DNA of 64,000 nucleotides. It comes from CAZZKG01 sp964654825. GTDB lineage: Bacteria; Gemmatimonadota; CAZMKB01. The stretch spans positions 1 to 64,000 of the forward strand of contig CAZZKG010000005.1 of NCBI GenBank assembly GCA_964654825.1, given 5' to 3'. Below, one piece after another: positions 25,144-32,737 of this stretch (the first letter of the stretch is position 1; every line of letters begins with the position of its first letter). The notes under the pieces are model-generated. The model worked only from the letters and a program-made list of their open reading frames with translations, did not search any database and was not told the origin of the DNA. The position numbers were made by a program, and so were the translations under genes.

Positions 25144-27264
25144 TCAATCCGCCCCCCCGCCGAGCAGTCTGCGGGCGTTCTGCTCGAGAACCGGATCCGT
25201 TGGCCCCAGGTCGAGGAATTTCCTGAGATGGTGCCTGGCCTGAGGGCCATTCCCCATGCTCAGGTAGAGATTTCCCAGCAGGTAGTGTGCTTTCGGGTTG
25301 GCCGGATCGATCCCGACGGCTTTTTTGATCTGCTCCTCTGCGGCCAGATATAAACCGAGCCTGTATAACGAACTCCCGTATTCGAGTAATACTGACGGAG
25401 ACGAATAACCCAGTTCGATGACACGTTCCCAGGTCTCTTTCGATTTGTGGTCGTCTCCCAGAGCGGCATACGCCCGCGCGAGGGCAATACAATAGATTCG
25501 CGACCAGGGATTGAGTCTCACCGCTTCCTGGTAGTATGAAACCGCGGCAGAATAGTCTGATCGACTCACGGCGATGTTACCGAGGTTATAGTGCGCATTG
25601 GCAAAATCGGGATTGATCTCGATCACCTTTCGAAATGCTTTCTCGGACCTTACCGTGTCTCCCCGCTGAATAGAGAGAATACCAGAGAGGTTGAGGGCCG
25701 TCACATTCCCCGGATCCCCGTCGATCACACGCTGAAAGATATCGAGCGCCTCTGCGACTTCTCCCCTGTCCATGGTTTCGTATCCGCGACTGATCAGCTC
25801 ATGAAACTGTATCATCTCCTTCGGATCCTTCAGTGAGGCCTTCCCCTCCGGCGGCGGGTTCGAAGAAACGTACCCGAGTGCGAGCAGCCTTTCCCTGTCA
25901 TTCGTAGACAGGCCGGCGTCTTCTGCTAGACCGGTGTCTCCCGATGCATCATCCTGTAGTTTCGAGCCCAGAAGAGAATCATATCTCGCAGCAACTTCAG
26001 GTTCCTCCTGAAACAGGTTTCTGTTCTCGAACCTGTCCTCGTCGATCCGATAAAGTTCGGGATTCGTCGAGAGAATGTATTTCCACCGGCTGTCCCGTAT
26101 ACTCTGTTCTTTACTCCAGCCGTAATTGAGATACGGAAACATCGTTTCACTGTAGATGACCCTCCCCTTCTCGAGGCTACCGTCCATCACTCCCGTGAGG
26201 CTCACCCCGTCCAGACCTGGCGGGACCTCGACTCCGAGAATTTCGAGAACCGTCGGCAGAACGTCGGCAAGCGTGACCGGCTTGTCTATCCGTTTTCCCC
26301 GTGGCAGCTTCTTCGGATAATGCACGATGAGGGGGACCCGGATGGTGGAATCATAGATGAGTACGGAGTGCGTATTTTCACCGTGATCCCCGAGACCTTC
26401 CCCATGATCTCCGGTGACGACGATGAGGGTCTCATCGAGGAGACCGGCCGCCTCCACTACGCTCAGAATCCGTCCGACATTTTCATCCACGTAGGCGATT
26501 TCCCCGTCGTAGGGGCTGTCAGGGTATCGAGCTCTTATCGCGGGTGGAGGTGCATAGGGATAATGGGCATCGAAATAATGAACCCACAGGAAGAAATTTT
26601 CGTCTTTATTCTGATTCAACCAGGAAACAGCTCGATCGGTGACGGCGGACGCAGGCCTCTCGGAGATGGTTCGAAGTTTGACGATGTCACCGCGGGAGGG
26701 GAATTCCGAATGTTCCGGGAGTGCTGTCGAGTCGGCCAGCTGATCATCGTAGGACATGAATCCCTGATCGAGGCCGTACATCGAATCGAGCACAAAAGAA
26801 CCGACAATGGCACCGGTTCTGTATCCCCTGGCTTTCAGTATCTCTGCGAGAGTGAGAGCCCTGTCCGAGAGCCGGTAACTGGTGTTGTCCCGTACTCCAT
26901 GTGAGGGTGGATAGAGACCTGTGAAAAGGGTGGTGTGAGACGGGAGGGTGATAGGGGCAGCTGCATAAGCTTCATCGAACACGATTCCGTTCGCCGCCAG
27001 CAGGTCGATGTTGGGGCTCTCCAGAAGGCTGTACCCATAACATCCGAGCCTGTCTGCCCGTACGGTATCCAGCGTGAAGATGAGAAGATTCGACGGTTTA
27101 GTCCGCCGGAGAGACGTGAGAATGATGCCGGTTCCGACGAGAACCAGAAACACGGTAATCAGCCACAGTGTCCTTTTTGCCAAGGGCCTGCCGGCCGTGG
27201 AGCTGTCAGCCGATTTTCCGGCTGATCTGTTTTTTACTCCGGCTTCTTTTCTGTTCCGCGCCAC
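25144..27264 (-). CDS. Membrane-anchored sulfatase-fold protein with C-terminal TPR repeats
   Basis: 706 residues from the GTG at 27264, which has GGAG six bases upstream; the frame continues to a TTG at 27312 without a site. One membrane segment (about 32-52) anchors a periplasmic alkaline-phosphatase-superfamily domain: metal-binding LDTVRADRLGCYGY near 65, PITLPSHTTLFTG near 104 and GDHGEGLGDHGE near 285. The position that is Cys or Ser in arylsulfatases (converted to formylglycine) is Thr106, as in lipid A phosphoethanolamine transferases and several uncharacterised sulfatase-like proteins, so classical sulfatase activity is doubtful. From about residue 470 five or six TPR repeats follow. 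Substrate unknown. Confidence 0.82.
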   Translation of the reverse strand: MARNRKEAGVKNRSAGKSADSSTAGRPLAKRTLWLITVFLVLVGTGIILTSLRRTKPSNLLIFTLDTVRADRLGCYGYSLLESPNIDLLAANGIVFDEAYAAAPITLPSHTTLFTGLYPPSHGVRDNTSYRLSDRALTLAEILKARGYRTGAIVGSFVLDSMYGLDQGFMSYDDQLADSTALPEHSEFPSRGDIVKLRTISERPASAVTDRAVSWLNQNKDENFFLWVHYFDAHYPYAPPPAIRARYPDSPYDGEIAYVDENVGRILSVVEAAGLLDETLIVVTGDHGEGLGDHGENTHSVLIYDSTIRVPLIVHYPKKLPRGKRIDKPVTLADVLPTVLEILGVEVPPGLDGVSLTGVMDGSLEKGRVIYSETMFPYLNYGWSKEQSIRDSRWKYILSTNPELYRIDEDRFENRNLFQEEPEVAARYDSLLGSKLQDDASGDTGLAEDAGLSTNDRERLLALGYVSSNPPPEGKASLKDPKEMIQFHELISRGYETMDRGEVAEALDIFQRVIDGDPGNVTALNLSGILSIQRGDTVRSEKAFRKVIEINPDFANAHYNLGNIAVSRSDYSAAVSYYQEAVRLNPWSRIYCIALARAYAALGDDHKSKETWERVIELGYSSPSVLLEYGSSLYRLGLYLAAEEQIKKAVGIDPANPKAHYLLGNLYLSMGNGPQARHHLRKFLDLGPTDPVLEQNARRLLGGGAD

Positions 27265-27479
27265 GGCTTGCTCCGATGACAGGTTCTGTGACTGTAATGT
27301 AACATATTCCAATAACGAATTCTACCACTCTCCCGCGAGGAACATCGAATTCACACGTACCCACTGCTGTCCAACCGGAGCGGGTCGGTCTCAGTGTTCC
27401 CGTAAAAAACAGAACGAGAGATTACAATTGGAGGTCGAGGTCAGGCAGGCTGGATCGGAAGAAGTATCAGAAGGACGGA

Positions 27480-29198
27480 TCAAAGATCGGTGAACACGGC
27501 AGTGAGCGGGAGCTCGAGATAGTAGATCTCCCAGTTGCCGTCAGTGTCATCCTGCCAGGAGAGGAACAGGGTGTCCTGATCCAGGAGTACCGACGGGCGG
27601 ATCGACCGTCCGGAGGTATTCGTCAACCTGCCTGGATTGGACCAGTGCACACCTCCGTCAACACTCAGGGTACCATAGACTTCGGATTCACCGTCACGAA
27701 GATCTTCCCAGACAACAACGAGAGAATCTCCCTGCGCGCACAGAGCGGGGTTGTAGGCATCTTCAGGACTGNNNNNNNNNNNNNNNNNNNNNNNNNNNNN
27801 NNNNNNNNNNNNNNNNNNNNNNNNNNNNNNNNNNNNNNNNNNNNNNNNNNNNNNNNNNNNNNNNNNNNNNNCCTGGCTCACCGTAACGACAGGTTGCCAC
27901 TCATAGATCGGCTTCCCGATGGAATCCATCTTTTCGAAGAGGCATCGTGCCGCTACGGCGACATCCTCACCTTCGGTGGGCTGAATCACACCTTCGAGCA
28001 ATATCGCGCTGTTGTCGATGTCATCGAAAAGCGGAATCGCCTCACTCCAGTCCTCGAAGATCATGTCCCTGCGGGAGTACATCAGCCGTTTCTTCTCCGA
28101 TATGGATGACGTGTCGGACTCCGTCCAGATCAGGTGGATGTAAGAAGGTGTCTTTGTCATGCTCGGTGAAATCGACATCGAGTTCGTGTTCGTGATCCGT
28201 GTCTCCAGACCGCTCTTTATGATCCGTCCCCTGCACATCTCCTTCATATTACCCTGATTTGCCGGTGGATTGATCATCTCACTCATCACCGTGCCCTCGA
28301 CGAACGGTGTCTCGAAACCCAGCAGCTCACCAATGGTGGGTGCGATGTCGACAGGGTCCCTTCTGTCGGTGATAACGGTGTCCTGCTTGATGTCAGGGCC
28401 AAGGGCGAGGAACAGCAGGTGTTCCACCCCGTGATCGGTACCACCGTGTTCGGAAAATCCGCCGTGCATGTCATCGTGTCTACCGTGATCGGTAGTGATG
28501 AACATCGTGGTTTTCCCCTGGTATGTAGGATCATCCTCGATTCGAACCCACAGATCCCAGACGAGGGAGTCTGCAAGACTGATAGCGGCAAGGTACCTCT
28601 CCCAGACACCGATGTGGCCCCTTACATCGACATCTCTCAGATTGAGCAGGACCAGGGAAGGGTGGTCACGTTGTATTGTATCATTAAGGAGGTTCATAGT
28701 AACGGTGTCATCACCGGCTTCGAACACGACGGAGCCCTTGTACGGCGATCCGTATCCCGGGTACAGGCTGTAGTCGAGCGAGCTCAGATTTTCCTTACCC
28801 AGTATCCCCCAGGTTTTGAGCTGCGGTACATTGTTTGCCTTCCTGTAATACTCGAATACAGTCGGGAACCTCGGTCGGTATGGCTCACACGGCTCTGCAC
28901 CAGCATTCGGATAGTTGTAGCGAACTCCGCTGAGCATCGTCTCATGTCCGGCGGTCGTGTAGGTGATTGTTGTCGAGTAGAATTCCGAGTAGACAGTCCC
29001 CATCGGCCGGAGGTTATTCCAAATATGAGGGATGTACTGGTGCGTAGAATCGTCGAACGCTTCGTCGTTTCTGACCCCATCGATGACGACGAGGAACACG
29101 TTTTTCGTCTGGTATTCAAGGGCGGCGGCAGGTGCAGTACAAAGTGAAGAAAAGAACAGTACAAGTGAAGTTGAGACGCTCAGCAATAGTCGACTCAC
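27480..29198 (-). CDS. Secreted alkaline-phosphatase-family protein with Asp-box tail (contains assembly gap)
   Basis: The start is a GTG with a GGGGGTGA site, followed by a signal peptide (MSRLLLSVSTSLVLFFSS, cleavage near AAALEY). Residues 35-290 form a type I phosphodiesterase/nucleotide pyrophosphatase-like domain: LVVIDGVRNDEAF, the TTAGHET segment carrying the nucleophile Thr region, and FITTDHGRHDDMHGG metal ligands. Downstream of a run of 100 Ns (27772-27871) the same frame encodes a beta-propeller-type end with an Asp box (SVDGGVHWSNP). The gap size is unknown, so the two parts may be one protein only by assumption. Exact consensus promoter upstream at 29366-29394. Substrate unknown. 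Confidence 0.72.
   Translation of the reverse strand: MSRLLLSVSTSLVLFFSSLCTAPAAALEYQTKNVFLVVIDGVRNDEAFDDSTHQYIPHIWNNLRPMGTVYSEFYSTTITYTTAGHETMLSGVRYNYPNAGAEPCEPYRPRFPTVFEYYRKANNVPQLKTWGILGKENLSSLDYSLYPGYGSPYKGSVVFEAGDDTVTMNLLNDTIQRDHPSLVLLNLRDVDVRGHIGVWERYLAAISLADSLVWDLWVRIEDDPTYQGKTTMFITTDHGRHDDMHGGFSEHGGTDHGVEHLLFLALGPDIKQDTVITDRRDPVDIAPTIGELLGFETPFVEGTVMSEMINPPANQGNMKEMCRGRIIKSGLETRITNTNSMSISPSMTKTPSYIHLIWTESDTSSISEKKRLMYSRRDMIFEDWSEAIPLFDDIDNSAILLEGVIQPTEGEDVAVAARCLFEKMDSIGKPIYEWQPVVTVSQXXXXXXXXXXXXXXXXXXXXXXXXXXXXXXXXXXSPEDAYNPALCAQGDSLVVVWEDLRDGESEVYGTLSVDGGVHWSNPGRLTNTSGRSIRPSVLLDQDTLFLSWQDDTDGNWEIYYLELPLTAVFTDL
27772..27871. other. Assembly gap of 100 Ns
   Basis: Exactly 100 unknown bases, a conventional placeholder for a gap of unknown length. 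It lies within the coding region above; the reading frame across it is not reliable. Confidence 0.98.
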
Positions 29199-29280
29199 GA
29201 CGTATCACCCCCCTCTGATCCCGGAACAGAGTGTAAGTGAAGAGTCCCAACAGCTCGATCTATTATCCACAACTACTCTT

Positions 29281-29357
29281 GTGTCCCGTCCCAGAAATTC
29301 ATTACTAATTTCAACGGCTATCGCTGTAATTGCCAACAAATTTCTGGGACGGAACAC
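29281..29357. repeat. 77-bp palindromic intergenic element
   Basis: Arms of 19 bases (29281-29299 and 29339-29357) match 18 of 19 when inverted, around a 39-base loop. The outer ends read GTGTCCCGTC and, from the other side, GTGTTCCGTC, resembling the ends of the element at 41360-41499. It begins at about the predicted transcription start of the minus-strand gene, so the RNA could fold into a 5' terminal hairpin. Confidence 0.65.
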
Positions 29358-29365
29358 TTGAAGCC

Positions 29366-29394
29366 ATTATACCACGGTGACATCACTCTGTCAA
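29366..29394 (-). promoter_or_regulatory. Exact consensus promoter for the alkaline-phosphatase-family gene
   Basis: Minus strand TTGACA (29394-29389), 17 bases, TATAAT (29371-29366). Twelve of twelve consensus positions. Predicted start near 29359, leader of about 160 bases that contains the palindromic element. Confidence 0.8.
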
Positions 29395-29422
29395 GCGAAT
29401 TTTTTCGGTTAACTTATTTCGG

Positions 29423-29452
29423 TTGACAACGCACCCTTCTGTAAAGTATACT
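29423..29452 (+). promoter_or_regulatory. Promoter of oligopeptidase B
   Basis: TTGACA (29423-29428), 18 bases, TATACT (29447-29452), eleven of twelve positions. Predicted transcription start near 29459, about 100 bases before the ATG at 29558. This excludes a start at the TTG that overlaps the -35 element. Confidence 0.65.
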
Positions 29453-29557
29453 CATCGTCAAACGAATACCACATTGCACAGAAACCTGATCTCGGACTGT
29501 CTGGAGATCGGCAACGTGCGTTTTGCAGTAACCACTCTGTTCTTCGGATCGGGCCTC

Positions 29558-31639
29558 ATGAGTAGAAAATCGAGAAGTACGCCGGATGTACACTCGCCGA
29601 AACCACCTGTCGCCAGGGTCATTCCCAAAAAGCTTTTTGCACACGGCGATGTACGAATCGACAATTACTATTGGTTCCGGGATCGCGGAAACCCGGAAGT
29701 CATCGACTATCTGAATGCAGAGAATGATTACACCAACGCGGCCCTCGCTCACACTAAGAAATTACGGGAGAAACTCTTCGATGAGATAACACACCGGATA
29801 AAGCAATCGGATGAATCAGCTCCGTATCTATTAAACGGGTACTACTACTACGAGCGTTTTGTCGAGAGCGGGGAGTATCCCATCTACTGCCGCAGGAATG
29901 GATCACTTGACAGTGATGAAGAAATATTGATCGACGTAAACATTCTTGCGGAAGGACACGGATACTGTGCGGTGAGCACGAATACCGTGAGCACGGACAA
30001 CAGATTCCTGGCCTTCAGCATCGACACCATCGGCAGAAGGTTTTACACGATCTACTTCAAGAATCTGGATACCGGGGAATTCCTCGAGGAGAGGATTTCG
30101 AACGTCACCGGGGACATGGTATGGGCAAACGACAATCAGACACTCTTCTATTGTAAGCAGGATCCCCTGACTCTTCGAAGCGACCGGGTCTACAAACATC
30201 TGCTCGATACGGACCAGTCACAAGACGAGCTGGTCTTCGAAGAGACGGATCAAACCTTCAGCCTCGATATCTTGAAGACCAGGTCGAAAAACTATATTCT
30301 GATCGAATGCTACCAGACTCTCTCCACCGAGTACCGGTACCTCGATGCAGACACGCCGGATGATTCATTCAAGGTATTCCATTCCCGTGAGAACAATCTG
30401 GAATACAGTATTGACCATGGTTCGGACAGGTTCTTCGTCCGGACGAACTACAGAGCCCCGAATTTCCGTTTGATGGAAACACCCATCGATGCCACCGGGA
30501 AGGAGAGCTGGAGCGAGATCATTCCTCATCGTGAAGATGTGTTTCTCAGCACCTTCGAGGCCTTCAGAAATCATCTCGTCATTCAGGAAAGCATCGATGG
30601 TCTGAACAGATTCCGAATTTTTCCCACCAGCGGTGCTGAGGGACACGTTCTCGAATTTGGAGAACCGGCCTACCTGGCTCATCTCGAGAACAATGAAGAG
30701 TTCGACACACCGGTGGTTCGTTATGTCTACAGCTCGTTGACAACTCCGAACTCGACGTATGATTATCACATGGTGAAGAGGGAGAAGAAACTGATCAAAC
30801 GGGATGAAGTCCTCGGAGACTTCGATCCCTCGGTTTACGCTACCGACCGCATGTGGGCAACGGCACGGGACGGAACGAAAGTGCCGATCTCGATTCTTTA
30901 CCGGAGAAGTACTTCCAGAGATGGCAGTAACCCCCTCCTCCTCTATGCGTACGGATCATACGGTTACAGTACCCCGGCAAGTTTCAAATCCGAACGATTG
31001 AGCCTCATCGACCGAGGATTTGTGTATGCCATCGCCCACGTCCGCGGAGGACAGGAGCTGGGGAGACAGTGGTACGAGGACGGGAAACTCAGGAAGAAAA
31101 TTAATACATTTACCGACTTCATCGACTGTGCGCAGTTTCTCATCACTGAAGGTTACACGAGCCCGGAAAATCTCTTAGCCGAGGGCGGCAGTGCCGGTGG
31201 GCTTCTGATTGGCGCGGTGGTCAACATGGCTCCCGGGCTATTCAAAGGTGTCATCGCGCGTGTACCATTTGTCGATGTCGCCACCACCATGTTCGACGAG
31301 TCTATTCCCCTCACTACAAGGGAGTATGACGAGTGGGGGAACCCGAATGACAAAACGTTTTTCGACTATATGCTCTCCTACTCGCCGTACGATCATATCA
31401 AAGAGCAGGACTACCCGGACATGCTGGTAACGACGGGCCTGCAAGATTCGCAGGTCCAGTACTGGGAACCGGCAAAATGGGTCGCCAGACTCCGGGCACT
31501 GAAAACCGACGACAATCTGCTCCTGCTCCACACTCATATGCAAGCCGGCCACAGCGGGCCTTCCGGGCGCCACATGAAACACAGGGAAACAGCTTTGATC
31601 TATTCCTTCATGCTAGACCTGGTCGATATCAAACAATAG
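29558..31639 (+). CDS. ptrB: Oligopeptidase B (S9A prolyl oligopeptidase family)
   Basis: 693 residues, matching the usual length of about 690. It cleaves short peptides after basic residues in the cytoplasm. The N-terminal seven-bladed propeller domain is followed by the alpha/beta-hydrolase domain with AYGSYGYSTPASF, HVRGGQELGRQWYEDGK, the nucleophile Ser545 in GGSAGGLLIG, and the Asp and His in GLQDSQVQYWE and AGHSGPSGRH. No signal peptide. The frame opens at 29424 on a TTG inside the promoter; the ATG at 29558 (MSRKSRST) is the plausible start. With the secreted proteases nearby it would finish peptide degradation inside the cell. Confidence 0.92.
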   Translation: MSRKSRSTPDVHSPKPPVARVIPKKLFAHGDVRIDNYYWFRDRGNPEVIDYLNAENDYTNAALAHTKKLREKLFDEITHRIKQSDESAPYLLNGYYYYERFVESGEYPIYCRRNGSLDSDEEILIDVNILAEGHGYCAVSTNTVSTDNRFLAFSIDTIGRRFYTIYFKNLDTGEFLEERISNVTGDMVWANDNQTLFYCKQDPLTLRSDRVYKHLLDTDQSQDELVFEETDQTFSLDILKTRSKNYILIECYQTLSTEYRYLDADTPDDSFKVFHSRENNLEYSIDHGSDRFFVRTNYRAPNFRLMETPIDATGKESWSEIIPHREDVFLSTFEAFRNHLVIQESIDGLNRFRIFPTSGAEGHVLEFGEPAYLAHLENNEEFDTPVVRYVYSSLTTPNSTYDYHMVKREKKLIKRDEVLGDFDPSVYATDRMWATARDGTKVPISILYRRSTSRDGSNPLLLYAYGSYGYSTPASFKSERLSLIDRGFVYAIAHVRGGQELGRQWYEDGKLRKKINTFTDFIDCAQFLITEGYTSPENLLAEGGSAGGLLIGAVVNMAPGLFKGVIARVPFVDVATTMFDESIPLTTREYDEWGNPNDKTFFDYMLSYSPYDHIKEQDYPDMLVTTGLQDSQVQYWEPAKWVARLRALKTDDNLLLLHTHMQAGHSGPSGRHMKHRETALIYSFMLDLVDIKQ

Positions 31640-31695
31640 ACGATCGGAGACCAACAGTTCACCAGTTCCCGTGTGGTATTCTGAATCGAGATCAG

Positions 31696-31724
31696 TTGAT
31701 AGATTGTGCCCTTTCTGGTATCAT
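31696..31724 (+). promoter_or_regulatory. Promoter ahead of the decayed beta-helix gene
   Basis: TTGATA (31696-31701), 17 bases, TATCAT (31719-31724); ten of twelve positions. Located 48 bases before the ATG at 31772, so transcription may persist although the coding frame is broken. Confidence 0.5.
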
Positions 31725-31771
31725 TGGATGATGGAACCATCCTGATGGATTTGCCGTGCTTCATACAACCA

Positions 31772-32549
31772 ATGTAGATCAAACAAGTCCCGGCTGCTGA
31801 TAATATTCTGCCTGGGCTTACTCTCTGTCCCGCCGGTCTTCTCCGGTAACATCATCGTCTCCTGGGATGTCTCCGGTACCTGGACGCCCGCAGATACCGT
31901 GACCGTCGCCGGTGACATAACCGTCCAGTCGGGGGAAACGCTCATCATCCAACCCGGGGTCCTGGTACTTTTCACCGGTCGGTACAAGTTCACTGTCTCC
32001 GGCCTGCCGGATGCGAAAGGCACCGAGTCCGACACGATCATCTTTACGAGGGCCGAACCAACAGAATTATCGAATTGGAGAGGCTTCCGCTTCGACGGTG
32101 CCTGTGATGCCGGAGGTGGTATTTGCAGCAGGTACGACACATCGGAAATCAACAACAACACGATTTTGGGAAACCAGATGAATCGGGGTGGCGGTGTGTA
32201 CGTGCTGACATACTCCTACCTGCCGCCGGTCATCTGCAATACCATTTTGTGGGACAACAGTGCTTCAACCGATCCCGAGATCCACCTGGACCCCACCCCG
32301 GGAAGCAATGCCGTGGTGACATTCGGTGACATATCAGGAGGGTGGTCGGTCCAGGGAAATATCGATGAAGACCCTCTCTTCACCTCTCCCGGCAGTGACG
32401 ACTATTCCCTCCCCGGGGTTTCTCCATGTATCGACCGAGGTGATCCTGCCTATGACGTTCCCCGCGGAGGCGCCTGCATTATCGACATTGGTTCGTTCGA
32501 GTTCTGGCAGGGGACGAACTGCAACAGGTTACCGGTACAGATGAGGTGA
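31772..32549 (+). pseudogene. Decayed secreted right-handed beta-helix protein
   Basis: An ATG at 31772 is followed by a single extra T and then by a frame reading RSNKSRLLIIFCLGLLS, an obvious signal peptide. Without that T the frame continues uninterrupted to 32549 and there is no ordinary start codon between the upstream stop (31743) and 31899. The protein has a parallel beta-helix pattern (VQSGETLIIQPGVLVLF, INNNTILGNQMNRGGGVYV, CNTILWDNSA) and a C-terminal ISGGWSVQGNIDEDPLF type block. Only one or two helix turns remain between WRGFRFDGACD and AGGGIC, suggesting an internal deletion as well. Either a pseudogene or a sequencing indel combined with a short protein. Confidence 0.6.
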
Positions 32550-32737
32550 CAACTCTTTCACCCATTCCCATCCTCTTGTTAGCCTTTCAAGTTCGCAACT
32601 GCCCGGAAGACGGGCAATACCTCCTCGAATTGGAGCCCTGCGTCACTCACTAGGAAGTGTGCGAGGGACCAGGGAGTATAGGCTGAGGTGTCTGGGAACA
32701 GACTGACATTTCAGGAGGAATGGTGATTATATTCCAT

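Larger units (their letters stand above)
29199..29557. other. Divergent promoter region with a palindromic element
   Basis: 359 bases between the divergently transcribed phosphatase-family gene and oligopeptidase B. It holds the inverted repeat 29281-29357 and two back-to-back promoters (29366-29394 minus, 29423-29452 plus) whose -35 elements are 28 bases apart, so a regulator or RNA polymerase on one side could affect the other. Confidence 0.7.

Noticed and set aside
29423..29557. Longer oligopeptidase B beginning with a TTG at 29423-29424
   Set aside because: That codon is inside the -35 element of the gene's own promoter and upstream of the predicted transcription start; the extra residues have no family counterpart.
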